A stretch of DNA of 64,000 nt from Echinostoma caproni (GCA_900618425.1 UZAN01039831.1:46012-110011), one strand, 5' to 3'; numbered from the stretch's first letter, positions 1 through 14,975 are shown. The notes: generated from the letters alone by a model not told the origin. Numbers and translations are program-made.

Positions 1-2080
1 ATCAATGCACTGATTCTCAAAGAACTCTCCAAATAAATTTACCCGTTGTTACAAAAGAGGTTATTGTTACAAAAACACATTGTTCTTGGAATTTGCCGAT
101 TGTTGCATTGTATTCCCACCTACAATAATTATGTGTTTGAACAAGTGCAGCTCAATGAAACAAGGAATGATTTTCGATCTTTAAAGCTTGTGGGGATAAA
201 TAAAGTGGATTAAAGTGAAAATCATTTACCAATTTAGTTACATATAGTTGCTTTTAAAGATAAAAGTATGTTCTTTGGCTGCATGTCTTGTGACAAAGAA
301 GATAAAGCTATGAACTTATGTTCCTCCCATATTTGTACTGATGTTATGATTTCTAATCGCATTAGCGAAAACGCGCATTGAAGACCTGAACAACGTGAGT
401 TAACCTTCTCTATGGTGTGTTACTATTTCTTCCTATCTACTGCAACCAAATTCTTATGGGATATTCAGTCACCTTGCGTAGACTTCCATTAAGAGGAAAT
501 GGAATTCCAATACACCTGGCCATCTAAATGGTTAATGACTATATCAAATCTCTGAATTTATTGCAGATCCTGGGTTTCAACAGTGAACCAAGTGTCCAAC
601 CAGCGTGTTTATCTATTTGAAAAATACAACATTAACTAAAAGGTACAATTCTTAGTGCTTGCTGTCAATTACTCCGGTGAGCTCACATTCAGGATGAATG
701 ACTAACAGCTAATACCCTGTCATTATTGAATGATAAAGATCAATCCAATGTACCAAATAACCGTTACTATATAGTTGCATGCATAAAGCACCTGTTAACA
801 AATTCCATCGAGTCTGAGTCAGCCAGTCTGCAACAGAGGATAAAAAGAAGTTATGCATACAAAGCATGTACCAAAACTGGATCAGAATCAGTCAATTACC
901 GAACAGGAGAATCTTACAGAAAGCTCATATTACGTATTTTCATCACCTTGCAATTTGAAAAATGCGGTTTGATTGGAACGAAAAACGATGAGCTGTTAGC
1001 TGGGGAATGTGATAGGTGTGCGCAATTGCCACATGTGAGCTTGAAACAAGATATCACCTGGAGAATAATGGTTTCACCGGTCCAGCTGATAACCTAATTG
1101 AAAATGATGAACAGGTTGCAGCATGAAACTGTACATCCGAGAATTTAAGGGAAACGAACACAACACGTCACTTGATGAGTTCTGGCCTAATTATTTCCCA
1201 GTAGGCACCTGCCTGATGCACGAAAACGTCGAGAGCGCGGCTTCTAACTTGAAGAACTAGATAAAGAGTGTAAAAATAGTTAGTGATTGTTACCATTTCT
1301 CCAGTGGCTAATGCAATTATCTTTTGCTTAACTGATCGGCATCCAGCATCCCAATGTATCCGGGAAGAGAAATGTGTCAAAGATTATCCGTACTCTGGAA
1401 GATTCCTCGTATGCTGCGTGTGTAAGCACAGTGGGTTACACTCCTGATTTAGAGGGTGATAATCAACTAGGAATATGGACAGTGCTTTTATTTGCAAACA
1501 AATGAAATTGTAAAAACGCTATGTTGCAAGTTCATTTGCAGATCTTGGGTTGTGTACTTCTACCACCTCAATCAAAAATTGTCAGAGGGGGTGTGAACGG
1601 GAAAATTGGGAAGCCGAAAGCAGACATTATATTGCATATTTGTTCATCAGCTTGTGTTACGAAAGTAGCTTTTAGTTACCATGTCTATTTTATAATGCAT
1701 AGTACCTAACGCAAGCTGCATCATGAAAAAAGGTTTACGGTTCAAGAAGTGAGCAAACAGCTGCATCATTATGAAATGCTGACTGAATATTATTCATTCA
1801 TGACAAAGATTTTTCAAATTACCTGTATGTGTATCATACCGGATTCAAATATGTATTATTCTTACAATCAGTCTTTTCTATTATCAAACCTTACACCCCG
1901 AACGTTGCTAATGTACTTATCTGGGAACGCGTCTCTTGTCGCTTTAGCCAAGAAGATGATAACCTCTCTGTGGTAACTGAACTACAATTGTGAGTAAATT
2001 TATTGATCACAAGAAACAACTCAGTTCTTTAGGTGATAAGATACATACACGTTCGAAAAGCAGGGCCTTGAGTAAGTTTA
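1..2080. other. No supported gene
   Basis: AT-rich DNA. The longest open frame (726-1097, +) has no splice or family support. On the minus strand 1257-1293 looks like a 37-nt GT-AG intron with a CTAAC branch-site match, but the flanking frames do not join convincingly. Confidence 0.5.
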
Positions 2081-2365
2081 TGGCAACGCATCCCAAAAAC
2101 CTGTTCATATCCATAGTAGTAGATCGATGGTTAGAGACGCTGCCTGATATGGTTGAGTCTCGTAAACAGTGGAGTTCGTGCATCTTGTTAATTTTTCTGC
2201 AACATTAATCCACTAAAATTTTAAATTTTCCTTTTAATCCTACTTTCAACCTTTCTTGTTGTTCTCCTAATGTTCATCCAAATGGGCAGTCAAAAGACAG
2301 CAGCCAAAACCGGTCATGATAGTGCATGCTTGATGGTTGTACCAAATGAACTGAACTGAATAGAT
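2080..2365 (+). mobile_element. RTE-type LINE, 3' end (relic)
   Basis: The frame from about 2122 reads DRWLETLPDMVESRKQWSSC and stops at 2206-2208. This resembles the conserved C-terminus of trematode RTE-like reverse transcriptases (recalled as WLETL-DMA-NR-QWRSC). About 60 bases later comes the tail shared with two other places in the window (19.55-19.66 kb and, inverted, 61.87-61.93 kb): ATCCAAATGGG, then CAGCAGCCAAAACCGG, then ATGGTTGTA, then a short GAACT repeat. Only the 3' end is present, as expected for a 5'-truncated insertion. The upstream border was not found. Confidence 0.65.
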
Positions 2366-5300
2366 TCAATAAATTCAGGTAAATGTTTGAAGGCGGTTCA
2401 GCACTGCATCTTTCATAATCCAGATGTTTGGCTAATTGCCGTTCTGCATGACCGTAAGAGTATATATGCTATATGTCGCCTATCTTCCTAAATCGTTTCA
2501 TTCAACGTTTTTTTCATTGGTACTTAGTATTATACACATCAATTGTAATTCACTGTTAGTTTTCCCAACTACACAAAACTCGATTAAACGTTAGTCTACA
2601 AATTTAAGGATTTTACTGAAAATAAAAATTTACAGTTCACACGATCAAAATCTTTGAGGGTAGAGAACCCAGTGTTTTGAATACGCTCAGGTGATTCTCC
2701 CACAGAGACTGGTTGTTCTTCTCCACTCTTAGCGTGAGGAATGTAATTTATTTGTGATACCGCCCACTGAGTCGGAACTCTTCCGTAAAGCGTACTGCTT
2801 TTTTGTTCATCTGGGTGCTCTGACTGCAAACATTCAGACTTCGATCAGAATCTGTACACATGTAAACAAGTAAAATTGATGATTGATCTGAAAAAATATG
2901 TAAATCTTGTACTTTGACCCGTTTTATTTTGGGTTTGTTCGTTAGCTAAGGAAATCATCCCATCCCGGATACCACGATTACTTATTTTTGCTTCAGAAAG
3001 AAACTCTTTATTGGCCTGCAATTTGAATAATCAATTTTCACAAACTGACACACTGATATAAGTGTGCTCTCGTCAGCTGTTCCAAATATCAGGATTCTCA
3101 ACGATTTCATATTTTCAATGGTATGCATGTACATCATACAAAAAATAGTATTTCAAACTTCGTGCCCAACTTGTTTTGTCAAGCCGAGACCGTGGAGGAA
3201 ATCTCTAAATGAACAGTTAAGCTGCCTGATCTGTTTGGAATATTCAGCATTAAGAAGTCTTGAATTTTGCTGATATATCTATGCATAGTCAATGTGCACT
3301 GTCCTTATGGAAATGCTTATTCCCGTTTGTATTTGGATTAATTCAAAATTGGTCCGCTGTAGTTTACATTTGTATAATATCGTATAGTATTTATTAAAAG
3401 CATGCGCGTAGAACACCTCTGTGTTAGTTATCAACCTGCACACTGTTTTTCTTTATGTAAACAAAACTGAGAAATAAGTGGACAGAGTGAACACACATCA
3501 ATATTTAGCCCTAAGAAAATCTAAGCAGTATCTCTTGCAAGTGTGTCCGAGTGTGTACCATAAGACAAACCGATGAATGAACTTGTAGGTACAATTCGGG
3601 AGAATGAATGAAATAAATTGTTCATCGGATAACACGCTATTCATCTGAAATAAACTAAAACACTTTTGCCGCCTGAGATGTTACTGACGTTGCCAGTTTT
3701 GTCTTGAACTTTGTATTCTGTATGGAACGGTCCTCATCCCCAAGTTGAAATTGAGAAAAGGACATATCCATACAAATGGACAAAAACTACAATAAAAACG
3801 CCTCCAAGTTTCGATCACATCATGAAATCAGTTGCTCATGAATGGCATCAATAATCATGTCATGGGGAACGGAGGTGGATCGCAAGTGGTGCCACAGCAA
3901 TAACCATAAAAAGAAAACCGCCAGAGCCGGTAGATACCATTCTACTTTCAGCCCGGCATTCCAGCCATCACCGGTTATTGGTCTTGGTGTGGCTTTCCAA
4001 CAGCTACGACCAACTGAGACAAATAAGATTCTTATCCCGAATTGTTAGAAGTGGTACGCAAGGAACTTATGTGCGCCATTTTTATAGGATGATTATTCAC
4101 CTTTACTTCAATCTTATAAATGGGGAAAGTTCCAGATATTTGGAGAATAAACACGACGCAAACTTTGCTCCAACGAGAATCAGGGAAGCAGCGTTTAATC
4201 ACCTGCGCATCAGTAACATGAAAATTGTTGTTTTTTTTAGCATTTTTATTTTACTGGGTGGTAAACAATAACCCTGGTTAATTAGCTGAAAACACATTAT
4301 TGCTTCTCTTTAAGAATTCGTTTGCATACAGTCATGAAATTTATTAATTATTAAATAAAATATTCAATATTCCTTGTGCTTTTCATTTCTGCTGCGTTTG
4401 GTACAATGCATGTTTTACAAATGTTGTGAAGACTGGAGTTACTTGCATCCGGGAAAATTCGGTTAAAAATTGCTTGATTTGGTCGCACTGCTCTGTCCGA
4501 TCAGCGTGTCAACTGATCAAACTCTGTGAGTGTATTCTGTTTGAGATGAGCCTGATACTTTCGGTGAATTTATTGACTTTTCCATTTTGTACATGGAATA
4601 CGTGACATGGAAATAACAAACTGATTAGACCAATGATGTTTCACGTTCTAGAAGAAAACCTGGTCTGGGGTGACTATTGCTTTGAAGCAAGTAACAGAGC
4701 CTGGACGGTGTGAATTAACTGTTGATAAGGTATAATCGCAGCTAATCTCATAAACGAGCAGTAACACTCACTCCTCTGACCTCTCTCTACGCACTGTATA
4801 CATCTTCCTCTCTCACACGATTTCTTACAAATGCAGATTTCTTACACAGGAAAAATTTTCTTTCGTGCTGGTTATAATCAGCGTATAATTTTCGTGTGTC
4901 GGCTGCGACATGATCTCTAAACATTGAAGTTTGGAATGAAGATCTTGAATCCTGAATGACGTGATGGAAGGAGAAAGAGTTAGATAAATGGGTTTATAAT
5001 ATCCTATTAGGAATATCACATTCGATTTCACGGATAAATTATAATGTGCTTTGGGTCCGGGACAAAACAGACAGGTATTACTGAAAAGTCACACCAAAGA
5101 TGAAACAACTGACATAGTGCCATTAGCCGGGCACTCCACGAAGTTACATCGCTTACAAAAACCGAGTTCACGTGTGGGCAATAAACAAACTTCTCAAACC
5201 CACGTTCAAAAAGGTTTACCCAGGGTGTGAAGTAGAACGCTTTGAACCAAATATAGGATTCTAAAACCAATGTTTCAGCGCTTGTGACGGTAAACAGCAC

Positions 5301-6545
5301 CATGTAAAATCGCGTTCACGTATTTTTTGTTTACAGCAGATAATCAGAATTTTCAAACTAAAACCAGATAAATAACCTACAGCCATGAACATTCAATTCC
5401 TCCTCCGTAGAAATTAAATTATTCTTATAGCAATAGATTATGTTGTTCCTGCTTGCGTTCATGGTTCTTCTTCCTCATGTTTGAACAAATCAATACACAC
5501 AGAAATGGAATGTTTCATCACTTAACAACAATCGTTTTGGCACTTTGTGCATCCTGCTGGACAAATGCACTGTTGTTGTTGTTGTTGCGAACAAAACAAT
5601 CACGTACTCGATCAAACGATCAGTGGCATCGATAGTCCATCAATCAGATCACAATTCCCTTTGACATTTTGTATTCACATCCGGATTTGTCCGCGAGCGC
5701 GTGTAGACAATGCACATGCGAATGACTGCTTTGTTTTGCAGTCACGCACCCACGCTGCGCTTGTTTCACTCTAGGTTTTTGATCAGACTGAAAGCCAAAT
5801 AAAAGTTTTATACCCACAAACATTTTACTTACGCGGTATTTTAGCGGGAAATTTAGATCTATCAGAACAGCTGTGGTCAGTGAAAGTGCTGATCGAAATT
5901 AGTAACCATTGACTAAGGATTTTCTTTGCAAAAACTAAGCAGCCGTATGTACATCGTCACCATTCAAACTATTGAAAACTGTTGAAAATTGCCACTAGCT
6001 GTCTTTTCAAACTGGTTCGGAGGGACTCGTAAAAATATGCTTCACTAAGCGAATTCCGTCGAGTTATTTTAGTTTCGTTTTTTATCCGAGAACTATCTTA
6101 GTTGTTTGTGGAACTTAGTTTTGCGCATTTTCACCATTTTACCAAAACTAATCACGCCGACTTCCTAAATAGGTAAGTCAAAAGACAATCACTGCGCGAG
6201 GAATTCCTTCCGTTCACTTCAATCCGTCACGTACATATAAAATAAACAAGATAGACATAAAATGACTCGATTTCGATTTTATCGTGTGTCTGTGTAGGTA
6301 TGTGTTTTTGTTGCACACAACTGGTTACTGCCAGATAAGGCCAAGTAAAGGTCATAAGCTTTTGAACCCACAAGGTGCTTTTGTTGTGAGATATCGATAA
6401 TCCCTCAAATACCCATAGTCAGTGGTTGTCTCGATTGCATAAAAACCGAGAACAGGGTTGCGGGGTCTATCTAGTGACCCCTTCCAACCAAAAGGCATGC
6501 GATCCCCAAACTTTATTAACGTGGTGCTGTCAGAATCTGTCGTGT
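2366..6545. other. No firmly supported gene
   Basis: Mostly AT-rich. On the minus strand 2596-2829 is open, is preceded by an acceptor-like TTTGCAG and has protein-like composition (for example EDPDEQ-type acidic and PVSVGESPE-like stretches), but no partner exon was found. A short (TTG)n tract lies near 5571-5588. Nothing else is supported. Confidence 0.4.
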
Positions 6546-6990
6546 AGGTTGAGTCATTGATTCAGGCACGTACTAATGGATGTGTTCGGCCATTCCAGTT
6601 TGCAGTGATTGATCAATCCCATCAGTGTTGCACCTGAAACATAAGGCGTGAATGCAATGGAATGCAAACTCGAGTGAGTGGCGATTTCTGCATGGGGGAA
6701 GGAGGAGATGTCATGTGATGGAATGGGGACGTAATGTGACAGCATAGTAGGTTCTTTGTAAAGCTTGTTTTACACGCTGTGTGATAAGCTGCATTGCTGA
6801 CCCCACGTTGTATGACAGACAGAAGTCGATAGCCTTTTTTAATACCCGATAAACAGGTGCTTCAGTTGGTTTTCCAGTCCGAATATGAAAACAAACAAAC
6901 GACTCCGGATAGCCATCCTCCCGTAATGGGCTGTATATATATTCCCATGTTCTTTTAGTACTGTGGCCTCTGTACATAATTTTTCTTCCC
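6545..6990 (-). mobile_element. Penelope-like element relic (RT end and GIY-YIG endonuclease)
   Basis: The minus strand reads DGYPESFVCFHIRTGKPTEA followed by a frame containing RVKQALQRTYYAVTLRP. This matches the segment between reverse transcriptase and endonuclease in Penelope-like elements (recalled as NGYP-F followed by LxRALxRTFYAAKLR). After a frame change, a Cys-rich stretch reads CIHALCFRCNTDGIDQS and ends in MAEHI. It lines up with the start of the GIY-YIG endonuclease (C-Y-F-C-C-YIGRT-EHI), with the YIG residues lost. Frameshifts and missing catalytic residues make this an inactive fragment. It is a different, more diverged lineage from the copy at 36.7 kb. Confidence 0.55.
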
Positions 6991-7798
6991 TACACATACG
7001 ATAATACCTAGCTAGATTCCAGTTACCTACCTTGCTTAATCCTATACGTACAGAATCAATAAGAGTATACGGAAAAATTCCTCTTGCAGTGCTAGAATTT
7101 TGAATTGCCTGTTCAAATACATTACGGGATCTAAAGGTTTAAATCCTTTATTAGGTTTTTACACAACCCTGAATTGCACTTACCACGTTTTTAGTGGAAA
7201 ACAATAAACGGCGAAATGACGTATCGTTTAGTCGGTCGAGAGTTCAAATGAACATTCCTATGGATCGTTTGGTATATAAAGACGTTCGTGTCCCGCAAAA
7301 GATATCTGTAATCGCTGGCTTTTGAATACTTTTACCGTGTAAATCAGAAACAGAGATTGTTTTTGGTATAGGTCAGTCTTTTGTCACAGCAACATCTGGG
7401 AGCTAAGAGAATGACCTCAGATTTCTTATATTTTGTTAGTCCGAGAACCAAGTAACCCTTTCCAGCTTGTAAAGATTTCAGCTTCAACATACGCTGAAGG
7501 ACATTTGTCTACAGAAAAGTTGCCTTGTCGGGAATGATTAAGAGGCGACCAGATTTAGATTTGGGGAAACACTAAAAACTAAATCACTGATAGATAGAAC
7601 TGCATGTGTTATATAAGTTAGCAATTCATTTTTCCCTCCATCAGCAGTTTGTTTTGATTTAAGTTCCGTTCATAGAAAAACCTTATCTCTATATGCGAAA
7701 AAAAATGAAACATTTCCCAAAATCTTAGTCTTTTTGTTGTCAAACATACCAATAATTAATTTAGTTAATTAAAAAAACAATACTGACCAAATTCTTGG
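6991..7798. other. No supported gene
   Basis: AT-rich sequence; no gene, RNA or repeat recognised. Confidence 0.5.
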
Positions 7799-7975
7799 GT
7801 GCTGGTATTGGTCAAGTGGTTATTGTCATCAAAATTTTGACTCAAAAGTCCGGCCCTCTCACCCCTCTACCACTATCCAGCTTCCCGGCTTTCGTGTTTT
7901 TCTATGCAGCCTTTGTATGGCATCGTTCCCCTTCCTAAACCTTCAGTGTGCATTTGTTTATTCAGTAAATAAAAA
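7799..7975 (+). mobile_element. tRNA-derived SINE, second family, old copy
   Basis: A diverged relative of the copies at 49.96 and 40.93 kb. The head GGTATTGGTCAAGTGGTTAT keeps an A-box-like core, the B-box area is decayed, and the body keeps CTCTACCACTATCCAGCTTC and GCATCGTTCCCCTTCCTAAA in the same order and spacing as the better copy. It ends in an A/T-rich tail. The assignment rests on alignment by eye to the other two copies. Confidence 0.4.
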
Positions 7976-10900
7976 AACTTTTTAATTACAATGGTTCACG
8001 GGCATGAAAATCTATCACAATTTGCATCATTATGCATCGTGGGAATAAAAAGATCACGTTTCATTATAGAATCAATACAGATACAGATACAGAGAAAAAA
8101 TAGGTCAGTTTTTTATGGTTTGCAAAATAATAAGTGATCTTCTGACGTCAAAGACACTAGGATCATCACCTCTTGTCTATGCAGCATGTAATCTGTGTAA
8201 ATCAATGTTTACAACTAGTGTTGTTATTCAATCGTGGACAAATTACATTTGACTTTGTCGAATTCTCGTCCAAGATGCCCGATAGTTTCACTCGGCTGTT
8301 GTGTTTCTGGGTTTACGATCACGTATATCAGATTGCGCACACTTTACATTCCATATCACGTGAAACGATATGAATCCAATGGTTCTGATTTTTTTTTTGA
8401 TGGCCCTGATAGCGAGTAATCCACGCGGGAAGAATCCTTTCACAAGTGGTATTTGAGGCTGTCGGTGATGAGTATAAAAAATTGGTTTCCGATGTACGCA
8501 ATTTACGGTTGTCAGTTGGTGCCTTTTGTCAGGAATCCTCTGCCCCCCCCCAGCCCAGCCCCACGAAGGGAAATTAAGAACTAGCAATGAAACCAAAGGA
8601 AAGGTAGAAGTAGAGTTATTTTTACTGTTCCTAAATTTCGTGAGACACCAAAGGGTATTTGTTAATCAATTTCTCTGTTACCAATAGCGTTTCAGACATA
8701 CTGTTCTTTTTTATTTCTAACATCAGTTTGAGTGACTATCTCTGTGTGTAGAAACCAATTGGTTTCAGATAATACATTGAGACAGTTTACCGATTTTGTT
8801 GTATTACACTGATTCATTAGTGAATGTGACTAACGATTGTATCAGTACTTCAGTGGGACGCGAAACGTGTTTGCCACCGACCTGTTTCCAAGTTAGTGTA
8901 TATGTTATTATTGCTTGGAGATTGTAGTTATTTGATTATATACCAAATTCTCAGTCAGTTTGATGTTTTTCTCAGTGAATATTGCCTTGATGCATGCCCC
9001 TTGATCAAAAACAAATGCTATTGCTGTTCAATAGGCTTGTGTTGTGAAATACTCATTCCAATATTCCTTTGCATGATAGATATCTGAGGTGTGTTTTCGA
9101 ATAATTTGGTGACCATCTAAAACCGAGGGCGGAAACTGGATCAGTTCGCGTTCAGCGCAACGAACTGAAGTATTAAACTTCATTAATTTAAAATTTGAAA
9201 AACAATTTAATACAACGTTACGTACACTGATTAGAACCCAAATCAACTGGCTAGGAATATCCAAGATATTCTTTGCTGTTCTATGAATAGCGCTTCAGGG
9301 GACATTATATAGGACGGAACTGATATAGTGGTGATAAAATCTGAAGGTGCACTTTACACATTATGGTAATTTTTGTTCATAGATTTAGAAAAACCCTCCA
9401 ACTCTGTCTTGCTGTGGACAATGAACTGTACGAAATTGATTCTAAAGATTGCGTGGGCGAACAAAACTTTTGTGCAAAACGGTGTGGTAAGTAATTCATG
9501 CAATAATCGTGCTCAAAAACGCACAAAATTCGTACGGGTAAATTGCCCTTTTGCAATCCCTCATTCTTCTAAGAGCGGTGTACAAAAATCCCTTTTATTG
9601 GATTAGAATATCTTTTCTGGAAAACGTTTTCTCTGAACCCGTGTATGGAATACGTGGAAAACCGACTCCGAGGAGTATAAACTTCATCATTGACTTAATT
9701 CTCGTTGTAATCGCACTTTGTTTTCCTGTACCATAAAATGTGTTTCTTTCAAGTGAACTATCACAGAACCATAATGTATCGCTGAATTTGCAAACCAATG
9801 AAGCTCACTATTGAGTGTGATAGTTGGCAACCATTGATTAGCAAAACCTGCATTGATCCCAGCACAAAATCATGACAGTGATTGAGAGCTTTCAATTGCA
9901 ATTTCTGTCACTTTCTTCCATCTACTGTTCTTATATCCTAGGTCACCGTTTAGGCAACCAAACAGACTTAATACCTTTGAATCCTTGGGCGCATTTTTCA
10001 GGTTAGTAGGTAAGAACGTCCATCACTGCATTCAGTGTTGATTCCAGTGAGATGCGCATATATTGTTATTTATTATGATCTTGTTGTATTTCTTAAGATT
10101 CCCTAAGAAACAGGATATTTCATTATTATTTCTGAATAAATTTCATTTGTGGGTAGTTCAGTTAAAGCCAATATTTCAGATATTTTTATGTGTGAAACAC
10201 TTTTAGGGAAAATTCCCACATTTATGAATCGAATGAAGATTAAACAAACCCACCAATTAGTGCGCTCAGTGCATTCACAGAGGACCTTATTCTTTTTAAC
10301 ATGTTCCCAAGGATTTGGTCGCATTTTTCATTCCATGATCGCTGCAGACTCTTCCGATCCCGGAGACCCAAACAATCACACAGATAAAATCGTTTGCTTG
10401 GTTTCTTTCATCAAAACGGTTCAAAAATTGGATTCCAAATGAAGAATACAAATCCAGATGACCTACCATAAATATTACTGTTTGGATTGCTGATTCTGAT
10501 CTTTACTGAAATAACTCGTCGCCTACATTATAAACTAAACATTTCCATGTAAGTAGAGCGATGACCTGTTCACCGGTCAAGAATGTGATGGAGTCTTGCA
10601 CAGTTTTGTTATGGTACGTCTGACAGTTTGTCACTTTATGAGGATAAAGTATTTACAGCAGATGATATATGGTGCATCAGAATTCCATCAGTTTTGAGCC
10701 ACAGTGACCATATAGCATTACTTTGTAAAGGTCGACCATAACATAGATTGGATTGCATATGTTCATCATTCGTCGGTTTGTTTTTCAGGAGAAAAATCAG
10801 AACTATATATAACACACAGATCATGTGTTGAAAAGCTCTATGATCATCCATTATTCACCAAATCTTTGACATTCTTTAGCTTGCTTTATTTTTACCGACG

Positions 10901-13900
10901 GGCTTTGAGCTGACCCACAAAACTAGCACTACGTCACCTTTGGTTTTCACAAAAACACACGCATGGACACTTCAGCGTCAGCGTTTCATAATTCAGTTAC
11001 TTCGCAAATATTTCTATCAAACATATTATTATACATATGGACTCATAATATTTCAAAAAGGAGCACGAGTCTTCATCCAGGGTTTGAATGATCTTCAGTA
11101 CACAATTCTTCTTTGAACACACCTAAATGTGTAGCGGCCAAGCACACTCTGATACTCTTCAGATGTGCTAGTCGCTATACATTGACGATCCACCCTTCAT
11201 TTGGGGAACATCATTCAAACACTTCGGTATTATTATTAACCATTCCCTTGCTTGGTCTCGGTACACCAAAAATGTGTTTGCAAAAGTCACAAGGCTTGAG
11301 TTTTTTTCCCTAGACGCTTATCCACTCTCTTTCATGAGATAAAACAGTTTTTACACAGCTTAATCATATCTTATTGGTTCAATGCATCCTCATCAACTTC
11401 TCCGGTTTGATTACATTACGCTATGTGTGTTATCCAGGTTACCCAGACACTGATCTATCTGTTGTGATTTACCTGGAACTAATATAAGCCCTTTGCATTG
11501 TCTTCCGGCACACCAAAGCTTGTGATCAATGGCTAACAAAATACTGTCAGATTTTTGTCACCCTATTACCAAGCATAAGCATATTTCAATCTCTTCCACT
11601 TGCTTCAATTACAAACGCGTGCAAGCACACAGAAAAGAGTACAACTCTTCCATAGTCCTTTGTCTAGCTCGCTTTGAATGTCATCCGAACCGTAATTTTC
11701 AGGATTTGTCCGCAGCTCTGAGTTAGTGTATTCATACACATCTTCATTTTTTCATCAGAAGCATCTGACAGATGAATTTCCACCAGACGGTGTAACAAAC
11801 CAATTTTTTCACTTGACTTGGAGGTCAGCTAAGCTTATTCTGTACTTTCATGTATCATTCCATGCTACGCAGTCCATAAAACAAAGTACATTTGTTTTGT
11901 TTTGAACAATTCAATAAATGTGACAAATCGATACTCCTGTGGCCATTTCAGAAGTGATTGCAAATGACTGTATCGAAGTTTCGGACATTGATCTCTGTCA
12001 ATGAAAGATAGCTTAGTGTAACGAAATCGTTACATGTAATCTCACCGTTGAAAAGATCCTTCAACAAAATGCCATCGTTGGATGTTCCCAACATCCTAAT
12101 TACCAACAACACTAACCATCATTCTATTTCAATACTTGTAATATTTGTTGAATGTTTGTAGACTTACCTTGCTAGTAAGAAATTTAGTTTTACAATATTT
12201 GTAAACAATGAAATGCGCTCCTAGTTTAAAAAAGGTTTTCGTCCGGAAAGTGAAATGCACTAGTGCAGAATCAAATTCTAGTTTCCTTTTACTGATTTAT
12301 GTTCATCTCAATCAATGATAACTAAAAGGTAAACGAGTGAATACCTTCTGATATCTAAAATTTCAGAGGGCGTCTTTCATAACATAGCAGCAGGCATATA
12401 AATTATCATCTAAAATTGACAAAACATCACCCTCCACCTACTTCTCTATGGCTTAATTTAAACACCATTTTGAGGGTTAAACTAAATTACACTTTTGTTT
12501 TGGTATTCAACCGACATATATTTTTAAACTTAAATTGCTTTATTAATTGCATCAAATATTTGTTACTCTAGTCTACCTGAAAACCTGTTCAATGTGATTA
12601 GAAGATACAATTAGGAGACTTTATAGTGTGGTTATTTAATTTGGTTCATCACATTGCATAGTTACGCGCCTGAACTACTCCAACAAACATTTATTGTTTT
12701 AAAGGCTGGCGTTTATTTGCATCGTACTTGAAACTGAAGTTTCAAAAGGACAACGTGGATATATATAAACATTTATCCACCATGGATCGGGTAAACTCAA
12801 ACAAAACATTTAACGTTTTGTCATTCATCATATTCTTAACGAACAGCTTCGAATTGTTAAAAAATGTAGATCAAGATAAATGTGTTCCAGTGCCCGTTGA
12901 GAATCAACCTTTTGCACAGTTTGCAAATACACTTTCAGAACAAAGATGTATGGTGCCTAATATTCTGTATTTTTGAGCTGAAATACCATGTTATATCACA
13001 TGACCGCAATAAATGTGCACTAATTTTTTTAACAATGCGCATCAATTCCTCACTTGCTCTCAATCAATTGTAACAATCTGATAACAAATCATCCACATAT
13101 CAGTATCACGAAGGTTTGTGAATACATACATTATTTTATTGCGATAAGTTTGTAAAGTATTACTTTCAACTCCAATTATGATATTACTTGATCACGTGGG
13201 GTAGAATTCATTTGTTTAAAGTACTCCGGTTAATTTTGGGACTTTTTTAGTCCTAAATTTATAGTTAATTGTTTTGTAAAACAAAGTAAGGACGAATCTA
13301 AAAGGCTATGTTTTCTCTCAGTATTCACATTATGCTACAAAATCTATCGTACTTCTCCAATTACTTTGATGAGTTCAGCACTGTTTTAGAAGTTAGTTAC
13401 TCCAACCAATTCTTGAGGTTTCTTTTAAGTGGACTCACTTAACTTCGGCAAGAAAGACACATAGGAATGCATGGATTACTTTGCCAAAGAAATCTGGATC
13501 AGAGCTATACCCGCAGATAGAAAAAATCACAACGGTGATATAAAATACCAATGGAACAACTTAAGGCTCCCATTTTATCTTACCAAATAGATCAATCAAT
13601 AACATGCATTAGATGACATTGAGTGGAACGTTAATAGTACTTTGTAACCGAATCAAAGTCAAACAGTTCATTTCCAAGATATCAGAAAATAATTCTTATC
13701 CCCAACGAAAACAAACTTAATATCATGAACCGATCAACAACTGACACTGCAATTAAATTTGAGACAAATAATCAGGTACTATAAGTACATAGCATAGCAT
13801 AGCATCGCTCAAACTGTCATCCTTTCAACATCATCCTTTTCGTTAATTTTTAATGGATGTTTTACTAATAAATTATAGCCCTTCAGCATTTACACGGACT

Positions 13901-14975
13901 TGTATCTCAAATCACTTCAGTGTAAATTCTCGTCCTCGGATCTTAATGACGTTCGCAACCAATGTAAATAAAACATATATACTGATCTTCACGGAAGAAG
14001 ACTACCGTCTAGAGCAATTACCCTGCATTTTTTAGACTCCGTACACCCTGCAGAGGCACCCAAGGCTTTTCGAGTCATTAAGAGACTTCGCAGTTCACGA
14101 ACTTGGCTATTTTTGCAAGTGATAGTTATTCATCGCTTGAAAAGCTTCTGACTCACCTGTTGTTGCTTTGGTAGGGACGATGTCACGCTTGATGCTTCCC
14201 TACCATAGTGTGTGACGTGGCCATTCCTATCCTCAGGCTACCGCATTCACCGCATTGTTTGAACCAGTGTAAATGCATATTAAATTTTGTCATCCGAAGT
14301 TACCTCAACCTATAACCAAACACAGAACACGCAACTCACTTACCCAATACATTGTTCAAATGACTCATTTCAACTTCCAACTTCCTTCATTTGGCGTGTT
14401 CGTTCAAATGTTCGTTTACAGCTAAATTATAGCAGGCGATATTGATGGCCAATTTGTATTCTCCCGGTGTATCTTCTTCTATTGCGGGAATGTGATTGAT
14501 TTCTCACAATAAATTTACAACGCCGGTCCAAACACCAAAGTATGTTTAAGGCCACTTATTCCAAAAGTATGTATCAGACATGTGCATGCTGATGACAGTT
14601 AGCTGCCGCGTACATTTGCTGCGCAAAAACGCATCAAAGTTACTTGACTCGATTCAGGGATGAGAATAGTACTCACTTGATACGATTCTCCCTCAAGATG
14701 TTCCACATTGAGTAGTCACGTTTGTTTAGACGCATAGGACGCAGTATTGACTATATCAATGGTCAGTAGTGTCGCACTATCCCGTTTATAAATCTTTTCA
14801 TTTCTTTGTGTTTCGATCATCTCACATAAGCTAAGACTTTTACGAAATCATAGATACATTGTTTCCACCACTATTTACATCTCCACAAAATGTTCATCAG
14901 AGGAGTATTCAGAAATCAGCGACATCCTGACTTGTTCTGCAATTCAATAGATTGCCATCTCCTTTCGCCTGTTAG
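7976..14975. other. No firmly supported gene
   Basis: AT-rich DNA. Simple features only: three ATACAG units near 8080-8097, a C9 run at 8543-8551, and three ATAGC-type units near 13790-13806. The open frames at 10149-10442 and 12728-12976 (+) read somewhat like protein but lack a consistent exon structure. Confidence 0.45.

Noticed and set aside
726..1097. 123-codon open frame
   Set aside because: No family features, splice signals or codon bias; length within chance expectation for this window.
1257..1293. 37-nt intron-like segment on the minus strand with a CTAAC branch match
   Set aside because: Flanking frames do not join to a longer open frame and the upstream exon border is unclear; kept only as a remark.
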